Origin: Azospirillum humicireducens
Lineage (GTDB): Bacteria; Pseudomonadota; Alphaproteobacteria; Azospirillales; Azospirillaceae
Direction: 5' to 3'
Length of the DNA: 64,000 nt
NCBI RefSeq assembly: GCF_001639105.2
Contig: NZ_CP015285.1
Location: 674,501-738,500 of the forward strand
Under the pieces are notes generated by a model. It was given only the letters and a program-made list of their open reading frames with translations, was not told the DNA's origin and made no database searches. Both the position numbers and the translations under genes were made by a program. Below, piece by piece: positions 29,072-38,036 of the stretch (position 1 is the first letter of the stretch; the number at the start of each line of letters is the position of its first letter).

Positions 29072-29869
29072 TTACATGTACCCCACGCTGCGCAGGCGCT
29101 CGAAGCTGTCTTCGGATTCATTGTCCATCGCGCGGCCGGCGCGCTCCGGAATGCGGGTCACCTGAAGCTCGGCGATGATCTCGTCGATGGTGGACGCGGT
29201 GCTGTCGACCGGGAAGGTGATGTTCTTCTCGCCCAGCGAGCGGTAACGCTTGCCGTCACGGGCGAAATACAGCGGGACGATGGGAATCCCCTCGCGCTGC
29301 GAATAGCGCCAGATGTCCAGCTCGGTCCAGGCCAGCAGCGGGTGGATGCGGACATGGACGCCTTCCGGGAAGCGCGTCTTGTAATGGTCCCAGAACTCCG
29401 CCGGCTGGTCCTTGACGTCCCAGTCGCCTTCCAGCGAGCGCGGCGAGAACACGCGCTCCTTGGCACGGGTCGCCTGCTCGTCGCGGCGGATGCCGACCAT
29501 CACGCCCTGATAGGCATGGTCGCGCAGCAGGTTCTTCAGACCTTCCGTCTTGCGCGCGGCGGCGCGGGTCAGGGGGGGGAGGGTCTGGTCCATCTCCTCC
29601 TCGGGCGGGCACTGCTCCACCTTGAGGTCGAGGTCCCATTCCTTGGTGATGCGGTCGCGGAACTCGTAGACCTCCGGCAGTTCCATGGCGGTGTCGAGCT
29701 GCACGACCGGGAAGGGGATGCGGCCGAAGAACGCCTTGCGGCAGAGCCAGAGCAGCGCGTTGCTGTCCTTGCCGATCGACCAGAGCATCGCCAGCTTGTC
29801 GATGCGGTTGTAGGCCTCGCGCAGAATATAGATGCTCTGGTTTTCGAGCTGGTCGAGATCGGCGCTCAT
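29072..29869 (-). CDS. cysD: Sulfate adenylyltransferase small subunit
   Basis: The 265-residue ATP-PPi-type enzyme forms APS from ATP and sulfate together with CysN. The P-loop-like [12 protein letters not shown] (about residue 31) and [17 protein letters not shown] are family landmarks. It is shorter than E. coli CysD (about 300 residues), mostly by a trimmed N-terminus and internal loops. Start at 29869 overlaps the cysH stop (ATGA); an in-frame ATG at 29905 would add a His-rich stretch inside cysH and is less likely. cysH-cysD-cysNC form one tight operon. Confidence 0.92.
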   Translation of the reverse strand: MSADLDQLENQSIYILREAYNRIDKLAMLWSIGKDSNALLWLCRKAFFGRIPFPVVQLDTAMELPEVYEFRDRITKEWDLDLKVEQCPPEEEMDQTLPPLTRAAARKTEGLKNLLRDHAYQGVMVGIRRDEQATRAKERVFSPRSLEGDWDVKDQPAEFWDHYKTRFPEGVHVRIHPLLAWTELDIWRYSQREGIPIVPLYFARDGKRYRSLGEKNITFPVDSTASTIDEIIAELQVTRIPERAGRAMDNESEDSFERLRSVGYM

Positions 29870-30573
29870 CGGGCGGTTCCAATCATGGTGGTGTGTATGC
29901 CGCATTCGGTCTTGGCGCTGCCGGCCCAGCGGCCGGAACGCGGGTCGGCACCGGGCGTCACGCGCTCGGTGCAGGTGTAACAGCCGATCGACAGGAACCC
30001 GTCGGCTTCCAGCGGGTGGCGCGGCAGATCGCGCCGGGTGAATTCCTCCTCCAGCCGGTCCTTGTCCCAGTTGGCCAGCGGGTTGACCTTCACGCGGTTG
30101 CCCTCCGCCTCGAACAGGGGCAGGGCTGCGCGGGTCGCCGATTGGAAACGCTTGCGCCCCGTCACCCAGGCCTCCAGCCCGGCGGTGGCCAGCGCGCGGT
30201 CCAGCGGAACCGTCTTGCGCAGATGGCAGCAGGCGTCATAGTCGCGGTTGAACAGCATGCCGTCCTTGTCGCCGGCAGCGAGGTCGTCGGCGGTCGGCCC
30301 GATCTCCCGCACATCGGTCAGGCCCAGCCGCTTCACCAGCTGGTCGCGGTAGCGCAGCGTCTCGCCGAACAGCTTTCCGGTATTCACAAACAGGACCGGG
30401 AAATCCGGCCTCGCTTCGGCGGCCAGCGCCAGCAGCACCGCGGATTCGGCGCCGAAGGACGACAGCAACGCGATCCGCCCGCCGAACACGTCATGCATGG
30501 CGGCCAGCAGGGACGCGCCTTCCAGCGTGCCGTAGCTGTCGGTCAGATGTTTCACCCGTGTCGCGGTGTCCAT
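29866..30573 (-). CDS. cysH: APS/PAPS reductase, [4Fe-4S] type
   Basis: The 235-residue thioredoxin-dependent reductase produces sulfite. It has LSSFGAESAVLL (PP-loop, about residue 40), a CC pair in DACCHLRKTVPL (about residue 113) and the C-x2-C of IGCYTCTERV (about residue 199), the latter also providing the nucleophilic Cys region. The CC and C-x2-C pairs are ligands of a [4Fe-4S] cluster and mark the class that uses APS directly, as in many alphaproteobacteria. It is the first gene of the minus-strand operon. Its 5' side faces the divergent sulfite reductase operon. Confidence 0.93.
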   Translation of the reverse strand: MDTATRVKHLTDSYGTLEGASLLAAMHDVFGGRIALLSSFGAESAVLLALAAEARPDFPVLFVNTGKLFGETLRYRDQLVKRLGLTDVREIGPTADDLAAGDKDGMLFNRDYDACCHLRKTVPLDRALATAGLEAWVTGRKRFQSATRAALPLFEAEGNRVKVNPLANWDKDRLEEEFTRRDLPRHPLEADGFLSIGCYTCTERVTPGADPRSGRWAGSAKTECGIHTTMIGTAR

Positions 30574-30604
30574 CGTCAGCTGCCTTTCGCGGTGGCTCTA
30601 ATTA

Positions 30605-30621
30605 TCTACTAAGAAAGTAGA
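30605..30621. promoter_or_regulatory. Dyad TCTACT-N5-AGTAGA upstream of cysH (site 1)
   Basis: A perfect 6-bp inverted repeat with 5-base spacer (TCTACT 30605-30610, AGTAGA 30616-30621) lies 32 bp upstream of the cysH start in an AT-rich gap. Together with the similar dyad at 30682-30698 it suggests an operator for a sulfur-regulation factor. The architecture is like that of several Rrf2-family sites; the factor is not encoded in this window. Confidence 0.6.
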
Positions 30622-30681
30622 CTTAATGTTCTTGTTTGCACATTAACACCGGCGGAAAACCCGCGCAACGTAAATACATTC

Positions 30682-30698
30682 TCTACTTGTTTAATAGG
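30682..30698. promoter_or_regulatory. Related dyad TCTACT-N5-AATAGG (site 2)
   Basis: This degenerate copy of the 30605-30621 dyad has the same 17-bp size and spacer. It lies between site 1 and the plus-strand operon, so both divergent operons could be controlled by one protein. Confidence 0.5.
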
Positions 30699-30836
30699 AT
30701 TGTGCTGTGTTGCAAAACGTTGTGTGAAATATGTTGATTGTCATCCTGCGGCTGGGCTAAATACCGGCATGCACAGGATCCCCGTCATAGGCGCCGCCGT
30801 AGCCCGCCCGATTTCGCCCGTTTCGGTGAGGCGCGC

Positions 30837-31394
30837 ATGATTCCGCTTGCGCTCGACCCGTCGCGGGTGATGATCGCGCTGGCCGGCGCCGGCCCGCTCG
30901 CGGTGCGCCGTCTGACGCAGTTGCGCGAGGGCGGGGCGGACCCGCGGGTCTTTTCACCCGAACCGGATGGGGAATTGGCCGCACTCGCCGCCGACCGTCT
31001 GGTGCGGGCCCTGCCGGAGGCCGCCGATCTCGACAAGGTTGGCGTGTTGTACGTCATGGGGCTGGGGCCGGAGACAGAGACCGCGCTGGCCGAACTGGCG
31101 CGGTCCCGCCGTGTGCTGGTCAATGTCGAGGATGTCATTCCCTTGTGCGATTTCCACTCACCCTCCGTGGTGCGGCGTGGCGATCTGGTGATGACGATCT
31201 CCACCGGCGGCCGCAGCCCGACCCTCGCCAGTCTGCTGCGCCAGCGGCTGGAGACCCTGTTCCCGGAGGACTGGGCGGAGCGGCTGCGAACCATTGCCGC
31301 CTTGCGCAACCGCCGCCGGGCGGAAGGGGCGTCGATGTCCGAGGTCGCCCAGGAGACCCGTGCCTTGATCGACCGGGAACGATGGCTGCCGTAA
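30837..31394 (+). CDS. Siroheme synthase N-terminal domain protein (precorrin-2 dehydrogenase/ferrochelatase, Met8-like)
   Basis: The 185-residue protein corresponds to the NAD-binding half of CysG: MIALAGAGPLAVRRLTQL, then LVNVEDVIPLCDFHSPSVVRRGDLVMTISTGGRSPTLA and a helical C-terminus. It should oxidise precorrin-2 and insert iron to give siroheme for sulfite reductase. The uroporphyrinogen methyltransferase half is absent, so that step must come from another gene. The ATG at 30837 with GGTGAGG before it is chosen over a leader extension to 30738. It opens the plus-strand sulfite reductase operon. Confidence 0.85.
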   Translation: MIPLALDPSRVMIALAGAGPLAVRRLTQLREGGADPRVFSPEPDGELAALAADRLVRALPEAADLDKVGVLYVMGLGPETETALAELARSRRVLVNVEDVIPLCDFHSPSVVRRGDLVMTISTGGRSPTLASLLRQRLETLFPEDWAERLRTIAALRNRRRAEGASMSEVAQETRALIDRERWLP

Positions 31395-31485
31395 CGGTCC
31401 TCCTCCCACCGAATTCACTGCCGGACCGACGCCGGTTCCGGTAAGACACCAAATGCGTTTGAGAACGACCAGCCAGGAGAGCCAG

Positions 31486-31806
31486 ATGTCGGCCAAGGAT
31501 CGATCGAAGGAAGGGTCGATGAAAGCCATCACCGCCAACCGCCTGCGCGACGGGGAAGTCGTGTTCCTGGGCAAGGATGGCGTGTGGGTCGAGTCCTTCG
31601 CCGCGGCCGCGCTGTTCCCGCGCGCCGAGGCCGACGGAGTGCTGGCCGCCGCCAAGGAGAAGGCGGAGCGCGAGCAGTTCGGCGTCGACATCTACGCCTT
31701 CGAGGTGGTGGAGCAGGACGGCGTTCCGGTCCCGGCGACGATGCGCGAACGCATCCGCACCGCCGGCCCGACCGTGCGTCTCGATCTCGGCAAGCAGGCC
31801 GCCTGA
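31486..31806 (+). CDS. DUF2849 protein, sulfite-reductase operon
   Basis: The 106-residue protein starts AITANRLRDGEVVFLGKDGVWVESF and matches the DUF2849 family found beside alphaproteobacterial sulfite reductase genes. No cofactor motif, signal peptide or membrane segment is visible. AGGAGA lies just before ATG 31486, which fixes the start; an upstream in-frame ATG at 31453 lacks one. Its conserved position between siroheme synthase and sulfite reductase suggests a small accessory role, not shown experimentally. Confidence 0.85.
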   Translation: MSAKDRSKEGSMKAITANRLRDGEVVFLGKDGVWVESFAAAALFPRAEADGVLAAAKEKAEREQFGVDIYAFEVVEQDGVPVPATMRERIRTAGPTVRLDLGKQAA

Positions 31807-31864
31807 CTTCCCGGCTGATTATCTGATCGCTGGCCGTTCCGGCGGCCCTTTAGGGTTGATCGAC

Positions 31865-33556
31865 ATGAACCACATCGCGCCCGGCGCCCGTGCCGGCATC
31901 TATCATTACGACGAGATCGACCGGCAGTTCGTCGCCGAGCGCGTCGAGCAGTTCCGCAAACAGGTCGAGCGCCGCCTGTCCGGCGAGCTGACGGAGGAGG
32001 AGTTCAAGCCGATCCGGCTGATGAACGGCCTTTACCTCCAGTTGCACGCCTACATGCTGCGCATCGCCGTGCCCTATGGCGTGATGTCGGCCACCCAGCT
32101 GCGCAAGCTGTCGGCCATCGGCCGCAAGTACGACCGCGGTTACGGCCATTTCACCACCCGCCAGAACCTGCAATACAACTGGATCAAGCTGGAGGACACC
32201 CCGGCGATCCTGCATGAGCTGGCCGAGGTCGACATGCACGCGCTGCAGACCAGCGGCAACTGCGTGCGCAACGTCACCACCGACCCGTTCGTCGGCGCCG
32301 CCAGGGATGAAGTCGTGGATGGGCGCGTCTATGCCGAAATCCTGCGGCAGTGGACGACGATGCACCCCGAGTTCACCTATCTGCCGCGCAAGTTCAAGAT
32401 CGCCATCTCCGGCGCCGAGAGCGACCGCGCCGCGGTGCGCATCCACGACGTCGGCCTGCTGGCCCGCCGCAACGAGAAGGGCGAGCCGGGCTTCTCCTTC
32501 TATGTCGGCGGCGGTCTCGGCCGTTCGCCCTTCGTCGGCAAGCTGGTGCGCGAGTGGGTGGCGCAGGAGGATTTCGTCGCCTACCTCGAAGCGATCCTGC
32601 GCGTCTACAACCAGTACGGACGCCGCGACAACATCTACAAGGCGCGCATCAAGATCCTGGTGCACGAGTTGGGGCTGGAGAAGTTCACCCAGGAGGTCGA
32701 GGAGGAGTTCGCGCGGCTGCGCGGCCCCAAATACCGCCTGGACCCGGAGGTGGTGGAGGCGATCCGCCAGCATTTCGCTCCGCCGCCCCTCGAGGAGCTG
32801 CCCGACCATTCCGACGCGCTGGAGCGCGCCAAGGCCGCCGATCCGGCCTTCGCCAACTGGGTGGCGGTGAATGTCGCGGAGCACAAGGCGCCGGGCTATG
32901 CCATCGCCACCGTCTCGCTGAAGCCGGCTGGCGGTATCCCCGGCGACGCCACCTGCGACCAGATGGACCTCGTCGCCGATCTGGCCGAGCGCTACAGCTT
33001 CGGCGAGCTGCGCGTCACCCATGTCCAGAACCTCGTCCTTGCCCATGTGAAGAAGGACGACCTCTACGATTTGTGGAAGCAGCTGGACGCGGCGGAGCTG
33101 GGCAGCGCCAATGCCGGGCTGATCGGCGACATCATCGCCTGCCCGGGGCTGGATTACTGCGCCCTGGCCAATGCCCGCTCGATTCCGCTGGCTCAGGCGA
33201 TCTCGGCCCGCTTCGCCGACCCGGTCCGCCAGCGCACCATCGGTGAACTCGGCATCAAGATCAGCGGCTGCATCAACGCCTGCGGCCATCACCATGTCGG
33301 CGCTATCGGCATCCTGGGCGTCGACAAGAAGGGCACCGAGTATTACCAGATCACGGTGGGCGGCGATCCGACGCTGACCACGGCCATCGGCGACATCCTC
33401 GGCCCGGCGGTGACCGAGACCGAAGCGGTGGACGCCATCGAGGCCATCGTCGACGTCTATCTCGCCAACCGGTCGGACGAAGGCGAGCGCTTTATCGACA
33501 CGCTCCGCCGCGTCGGCCATGCCCCGTTCAAGGAGAGAATCTATGCCGCTGATTGA
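31865..33556 (+). CDS. cysI: Sulfite reductase hemoprotein (siroheme/[4Fe-4S])
   Basis: The 563-residue enzyme reduces sulfite to sulfide with six electrons. The cluster/siroheme ligands are in ACPGLDYC (about residue 425) and SGCINACGHH (about 467), both intact. Two ferredoxin-like half domains are seen (GYGHFTTRQNLQYNWI in the first and RVTHVQNLVLAH in the second). ATG 31865 fits the N-terminus of related proteins. There is no cysJ flavoprotein in the window, so electrons may come from ferredoxin or another donor. The DUF934 gene overlaps its end by 14 bp. Confidence 0.93.
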   Translation: MNHIAPGARAGIYHYDEIDRQFVAERVEQFRKQVERRLSGELTEEEFKPIRLMNGLYLQLHAYMLRIAVPYGVMSATQLRKLSAIGRKYDRGYGHFTTRQNLQYNWIKLEDTPAILHELAEVDMHALQTSGNCVRNVTTDPFVGAARDEVVDGRVYAEILRQWTTMHPEFTYLPRKFKIAISGAESDRAAVRIHDVGLLARRNEKGEPGFSFYVGGGLGRSPFVGKLVREWVAQEDFVAYLEAILRVYNQYGRRDNIYKARIKILVHELGLEKFTQEVEEEFARLRGPKYRLDPEVVEAIRQHFAPPPLEELPDHSDALERAKAADPAFANWVAVNVAEHKAPGYAIATVSLKPAGGIPGDATCDQMDLVADLAERYSFGELRVTHVQNLVLAHVKKDDLYDLWKQLDAAELGSANAGLIGDIIACPGLDYCALANARSIPLAQAISARFADPVRQRTIGELGIKISGCINACGHHHVGAIGILGVDKKGTEYYQITVGGDPTLTTAIGDILGPAVTETEAVDAIEAIVDVYLANRSDEGERFIDTLRRVGHAPFKERIYAAD

Positions 33557-34043
33557 GAATGGGCGCATCGGCGAGGACGCCTGGAGCTTCATCCCCGACG
33601 GCGAGCCGGTTCCCAACGACCGCCCGGTCATCATCAGCTTCGAACGCTGGCAGGCGGAGCGAGACAGCTTCGACGGCCGCAACGCCCGGCTCGGCGTGCG
33701 GCTGAAGAGCGGCACGCTGGCGGGCGCCATCGCCGCCGATCTCGACCGCTTTTCCCTGGTCGCGGTGGAGTTCCCGAAGTTCCGTGACGGCCGCGGCTTT
33801 TCCACCGCGCGCGAACTGCGGGAGCGTTACGGCTATACCGGCGAGATCCGCGCGGTGGGCCATGTCATCCCTGACCAGTATCTGTTCCTGATGCGCACCG
33901 GCTTCAGCTCGGTCGAGGCGCCGGAAGGCACCAACCCGGACAGCTGGGACAACGCGCTGAAGGAGATCACCATCGCCTTCCAGCCGAGCCTGGACGACAC
34001 AGCGCCTTTGTCGCTGCTGCGCCGCAAGCTGAAGGTGGGGTAG
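33543..34043 (+). CDS. DUF934 family protein, sulfite reduction
   Basis: The 166-residue protein (MPLIENGRIGEDAWSFIPDG..., with the core FPKFRDGRGFSTARELRERYGYTGEIRAVGHV given here only in part) belongs to the DUF934 family that regularly follows sulfite reductase genes in alpha- and betaproteobacteria. It has no cysteine cluster or obvious cofactor site. It overlaps the end of cysI by 14 bp, so translation is probably coupled. A structural or electron-delivery role with sulfite reductase is inferred from context only. Confidence 0.88.
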   Translation: MPLIENGRIGEDAWSFIPDGEPVPNDRPVIISFERWQAERDSFDGRNARLGVRLKSGTLAGAIAADLDRFSLVAVEFPKFRDGRGFSTARELRERYGYTGEIRAVGHVIPDQYLFLMRTGFSSVEAPEGTNPDSWDNALKEITIAFQPSLDDTAPLSLLRRKLKVG

Positions 34044-34088
34044 GGCACGTCCTCGGGCTTGGCCCGCCGGTAAGTCATGTCGATGCGA

Positions 34089-34122
34089 AAGGGCGCTGGA
34101 TCCGGACGGGTTCGGCGCCCTT
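34089..34122 (+). terminator. Terminator of the sulfite reductase operon
   Basis: AAGGGCGC (34089-34096) and GCGCCCTT (34115-34122) form an 8-bp stem with an 18-base loop, followed by CTCCTTT. It lies 45 bp after the DUF934 stop. Confidence 0.65.
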
Positions 34123-34215
34123 CTCCTTTCCGGAAGAAGCATGTTGCAGCGCCATGGCCCGAGCACCGGAGCGGACCATTTCAACGGGAAAATCCCGCTT
34201 ATGAGATCGAAACAC

Positions 34216-34237
34216 GCATTCTATTGAATAAGAATGC
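34216..34237. promoter_or_regulatory. Inverted repeat upstream of the patatin-like gene
   Basis: GCATTCT (34216-34222) and AGAATGC (34231-34237) are perfect inverted copies separated by 8 AT-only-rich bases (ATTGAATA). They lie in an AT-rich 275-bp gap, 82 bp before the patatin start. Operator for an unknown regulator or part of the 5' leader. Confidence 0.5.
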
Positions 34238-34318
34238 AATCAATAGGAGATTTGTTCCCCGAATCAACCTGCGCGGCGGTGTGCCGTCCGCCGCATCAAT
34301 GTCACGGGGGACATTTCC

Positions 34319-36772
34319 ATGGGTGCCGACACGCAGACTCCGGACAAGACCGTCTATCTCGGCCTCGCCATGTCCGGGGCGATCTCCGCAGGTGCCTATT
34401 CCGCCGGCGTGCTCGACTTCCTGGTGGAGGCGCTGGAGGAGTGGGAGGCGGCGAAGCAGCGGGACATCGCCAATGGCACCCGGACGGTGCCCCATCACAA
34501 GGTCGTCATCGCCACCATGACCGGCGCGTCTGCCGGGGCCATCACCAGCTCCATCGGCTCGCTCTGCGCCGGCATGGGCGCGCGGCCCCCGAAGGCCGGC
34601 CGGCAGAACGACCCCAGCTACGCCGCGCGTGACGAGGCCGGATCGGCCGGCAAGATCCCCTGGCACGTCCTGCCCGAACTCTATCGGGCCTGGGTGGACG
34701 GTCCGGCCTTCGTGAAGGCCGGCACCGGCGAAACCGTGGGAGCAGCGGCGAAGGGCGGGACACCGCCGATCCTGGGTCTGCTGGACAACTCGGATCTACC
34801 CGCCGGCACCAGGATGGACGGGGTGTATTCGCTCCTCAACGCCCAGCCGTTGATGAACATCGGCCGCAAGGCGCTGACCGATCTGGAGGTGGCGGCGAAC
34901 GCCCCCGACCGTCTGCCGCCGCGCCCCTACATCGCCGAAAACCTGCATGTGCTGCTGACCCAGACCAACACCCGCGGCATCCCCTACAAGATCGAGGTGC
35001 GCGGCGGCATGGGCGGGGCGGCCTATGGCATGATGAACCATCTCGACCATGCCCACTTCGTCCTGAAGGGCCTGGGAAGCGCGGCCTTCGTCAGTCCGTG
35101 GGCGCAGTCGGACGCGGCCTACAGCTACAGCGTCGAGTCGAACTTCAGCGGTGCTGCGGCACGGAACAAGGACTGGCTGTGGTTCGAGAGCAGCGACGCG
35201 GAGAAGCCGGCGGATTACACGCAGGCGAACAGCAAGCGGCTGATCAAGAACACGCTTGCCTCCGGGGCTTTCCCGGCGGGGCTGTCGGCCATCGACCTGA
35301 TCACCCCGTTGACCCATTATGACCAGCGCGCCTGGCCGCTGAACATCCTGCCCAGCCGGTTCAAGGACATCAAGCCTGACTGGCCATGGCGCGACGCCGG
35401 TGCGTCCGGCAGCGGGACCGTGGCGCAGCCGCCGCTGGACTACCGCTTCGCCGCGGTCGACGGCGGTGCGATCAACAACGATCCCTTCGACCTGGCGCGT
35501 TACGCCCTGATGGAGAACCCGCCGGAACGGTCGCCCAGCGATGTGGCGGAGGCCAACCGCATCGTCGTGATGATCAGTCCCTTCCCCGAAGCCCCGACCA
35601 TCGACGGACTCAACCCGGATGGAACCGCCAACACCCGGCTGACCAAGGTTCTGTCGAAGATGATCGGCATGTTCGTCGAACAGAGCCGCTTCCGTCCCGA
35701 CGTGCTGCTGCGCGCACTGGACAACACCGGTGCCGACCTGTGGCGCATCTCCCCGTCGCGCTTCGTCGGCACGCAACCCCAGCCGGCGGCCATCGCCTGC
35801 GGCCTTTGGGGCGGCTTCGGCGGCTTTCTCGACATCGAGTTCCGGCGCCACGATTACGAGCTGGGCCGCCGCAACTGCCAGCGGTTCCTGCAATCCTGGT
35901 TCGGGCTGCCCGACACCAATCCGCACATCGATGCAACGGGCGAGCCGATCAGCCGCGTGATGAAGACCGATGAAGCCGGGGAGGAGGTCCGTTACCCGAT
36001 CATCCCGCTCTGCGGCACCGCCCGCATCGAGGTGATTCCGCGCGACTGGCCGACCGTCACGCCGGAGACCTATCGCGGCTTCATTGATGCCGTCATCGGC
36101 CGCTATCTCCGGCTGAGCGATCCCGCCTGGGACAAGGTGAAGGAGTTCATCGGCGGATGGAGCAGGATACTCATGGGCCAGAATCCCTTAACCTGGTTCA
36201 AGGGAACGGTTGAGAAGAAGGTCCGCCGCTTCACCCTTCCCGATCTGGTCCGCCGCGACCAGATCCTGCTGGAGGAGCAGCGCCGGGTGCTGGAATGCTG
36301 CATGGACGACAGGCCGTCGCCCTACATCCTGACCAGGCGCCTGCTGAAGACCTTCCCCGACCTGACGGGCCGGGAGCAGGTCATCTTCGATGTCATGCGG
36401 GGCACCGCCTCGCTGCCGACGGACGTCATCGCCGACAACATCTGTCTTCTGCTGGCCCGATCCATCGACAAATGTCCGGTCAAGGCGGAACATGTCAAAC
36501 CGCTATTCCAGAAGGACGCCCCGGTCTACCGGACGCCGGCCGACGTGCTGGAGGAACTGAAGCTGGCCCACGGCGACCTTCCCCGTCTGACCGATGCCGG
36601 CGACGTGGCGCGGATCATGGAAAGGCTGACGGCCTACGGCTACATGGCCGCCGCCGAATGGGCCGGGGTCGGCACGAAGAAGCCGGAAAAGGCGGGATCG
36701 CTGACCTGGGGCAAGACGACGACCGCTTACCGCTACATCGACCGCGACGACGGCGACACGCTCGATATCTGA
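34319..36772 (+). CDS. Patatin-like phospholipase family protein
   Basis: This large (817 residues) patatin-fold protein has the nucleophile elbow GASAG with Ser71 and the dyad aspartate in DGGAINND (about residue 380). The oxyanion-hole segment is MSGAISAGAYSAGVLDF (about 18-34), not the classical GGGxRG. After the catalytic domain (to about residue 440) there are some 370 residues of mixed sequence with basic and helical parts and no membrane helix, as in DUF3376-type patatins. It is probably a cytosolic or secreted lipid acyl hydrolase; no secretion signal is seen. It is monocistronic and convergent with the DUF882 gene. Confidence 0.85.
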   Translation: MGADTQTPDKTVYLGLAMSGAISAGAYSAGVLDFLVEALEEWEAAKQRDIANGTRTVPHHKVVIATMTGASAGAITSSIGSLCAGMGARPPKAGRQNDPSYAARDEAGSAGKIPWHVLPELYRAWVDGPAFVKAGTGETVGAAAKGGTPPILGLLDNSDLPAGTRMDGVYSLLNAQPLMNIGRKALTDLEVAANAPDRLPPRPYIAENLHVLLTQTNTRGIPYKIEVRGGMGGAAYGMMNHLDHAHFVLKGLGSAAFVSPWAQSDAAYSYSVESNFSGAAARNKDWLWFESSDAEKPADYTQANSKRLIKNTLASGAFPAGLSAIDLITPLTHYDQRAWPLNILPSRFKDIKPDWPWRDAGASGSGTVAQPPLDYRFAAVDGGAINNDPFDLARYALMENPPERSPSDVAEANRIVVMISPFPEAPTIDGLNPDGTANTRLTKVLSKMIGMFVEQSRFRPDVLLRALDNTGADLWRISPSRFVGTQPQPAAIACGLWGGFGGFLDIEFRRHDYELGRRNCQRFLQSWFGLPDTNPHIDATGEPISRVMKTDEAGEEVRYPIIPLCGTARIEVIPRDWPTVTPETYRGFIDAVIGRYLRLSDPAWDKVKEFIGGWSRILMGQNPLTWFKGTVEKKVRRFTLPDLVRRDQILLEEQRRVLECCMDDRPSPYILTRRLLKTFPDLTGREQVIFDVMRGTASLPTDVIADNICLLLARSIDKCPVKAEHVKPLFQKDAPVYRTPADVLEELKLAHGDLPRLTDAGDVARIMERLTAYGYMAAAEWAGVGTKKPEKAGSLTWGKTTTAYRYIDRDDGDTLDI

Positions 36773-36787
36773 CGACGGGGGCCTGTC

Positions 36788-36809
36788 GGGGGAGGGGCTT
36801 CCCTCCCCC
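36788..36809. terminator. Strong hairpin between convergent genes
   Basis: GGGGGAGGG (36788-36796) pairs with CCCTCCCCC (36801-36809) around the loop GCTT. There is no T run, so termination is possible but not certain. It lies between the patatin-like gene and the convergent DUF882 gene. Confidence 0.55.
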
Positions 36810-36879
36810 CGGCGCCGCATCGAACCGCAACCCTGACTTTGAAGCCATGCCGGTTCCGGCATCGCCGGTCGCGCCGCGC

Positions 36880-37512
36880 TTACCAGTGGCGCAGCGGCCC
36901 GACGTCGACATGGACGAAGTTGCTGTCCGGGTAATAGCCAACGCCGCCGGCCCGCAGGCTCAGTGCCGCGCGCTGCAGTTGGCGGGTCGACATCTTCGGC
37001 ACGCGCAGGTCGATGGCCATGCCGCGCATGTGGTAGCTGTTCTGTGCGACGCCGCTGTGGTCGGCCTCGCGCAGCAGCGCGTTGGTCTCGGGCGAGCGGT
37101 AGCCGGACACGATCTCGATCGGGCCCTTGCGGCCGATCTTGCGGCTCAGATTGTGGACCAGATCCAGCAGCTTCGGGTCGATGGGATGGACCGAGTTGTT
37201 GCGGTGGTCGCGCAGCAGGTGGTTGATCGCCCGCACGGCATCGCGCACGTAGCGGCCCTTCGCCCAGTATTCGGCGCTGACCTTCTCGCCGGTGTGCAGG
37301 TTCACCAGGGACAGCACCCGCGGCGGGGCGCGGAGCGCTGCGGCCTCTGCCTCCTCGCTCGCGAACAAGGTTCCCCCTGCGGAGGCAATCGCCGCCAGAC
37401 CCAGGCCGGCGCGCAGAAGAGAGCGGCGATCGAGATGATGGCGTTCGGTGGCGCGGCTCTCGCCAGCGCTCGGGCGTGCGGTCATGGTCGACCGGGCGTC
37501 CGCATCCTTCAT
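36880..37512 (-). CDS. DUF882/YcbK-like murein peptidase (M15 family), twin-arginine signal
   Basis: The 210-residue precursor has a Tat-type signal (DRRSLLRAGLGLAAIAS, about residues 28-44) and ends in the periplasm. The zinc site of M15-like enzymes is visible: SYHMRGMAIDLRVP (His and Asp, about 160-172) and HVDVGPLRHW at the C-terminus. The family (MepK/YcbK) cleaves peptide cross-links in peptidoglycan. GAAGGA precedes two adjacent ATGs; the second (37512) has better spacing. It stands alone. Confidence 0.87.
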   Translation of the reverse strand: MKDADARSTMTARPSAGESRATERHHLDRRSLLRAGLGLAAIASAGGTLFASEEAEAAALRAPPRVLSLVNLHTGEKVSAEYWAKGRYVRDAVRAINHLLRDHRNNSVHPIDPKLLDLVHNLSRKIGRKGPIEIVSGYRSPETNALLREADHSGVAQNSYHMRGMAIDLRVPKMSTRQLQRAALSLRAGGVGYYPDSNFVHVDVGPLRHW

Positions 37513-38036
37513 CATTCTTCCTTCATATCCCGTTTTTCCGCTCCGGTGCGCCGTCTCCATGCTCCGGAGTCCGTCATCCCGGTTACGGCCAAAGCCAAAC
37601 CCCGGCCAAGGTCAGGGCATGCTGCGGTGCGTTGGTCCGAAAGGTGGGACACTTTTAGGATGTCTGTGGCCTTTGCTGTCAAGAAACCAATGCTTAACCG
37701 ATGCCGTTTTCCGGCCAGATCCAGGGATCGCGCCGTACTGTGCGTGGCCCGGACGGAGCGGCGGGTTGGGCCTGTTCGCGACTCGTTCGCAGCCGGTTCG
37801 ATTACAGAACCGTAACCTGCGCGACTCGGGAGCCGAGCGGCGGAGTGGGCCTGTCGAACCGGTATGACAGGCCCGGCCACAGCTCAGGCCAAGTCCCTGT
37901 TTTCCATCCCGGACCCGTGACCGGCGATGCGTCTCCCACCCGTACGCCATAGCGGCATGCTCCCGAACCGCATCCTCCGAAAGAGTGAGCGCAAAAGGAG
38001 ATTCATTCAGTCTTCGGTAAGGAATGAATCGCATGA
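37513..38036. other. Divergent intergenic region
   Basis: The 524-bp gap separates DUF882 (minus) from the pentapeptide gene (plus). The part from 37650 to 37960 contains no supported gene. The right end has an inverted repeat at 38000-38030 and a short ORF (38024-38050, eight codons) with AAGGA before it. Confidence 0.5.
38000..38030 (+). promoter_or_regulatory. 9-bp inverted repeat in the leader of the pentapeptide gene
   Basis: GATTCATTC (38000-38008) and GAATGAATC (38022-38030) are perfect inverted copies with a 13-base loop. GGAG at 37997-38000 touches the left arm and AAGGA/ATG of a short leader ORF lie in the right side, so the hairpin could control translation. Confidence 0.55.

Noticed and set aside
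27202..30573. Nodulation sulfation genes nodPQ
   Set aside because: CysNC resembles NodQ, but cysH and a siroheme/sulfite reductase operon are adjacent and no nod genes are near, so sulfate assimilation fits better.
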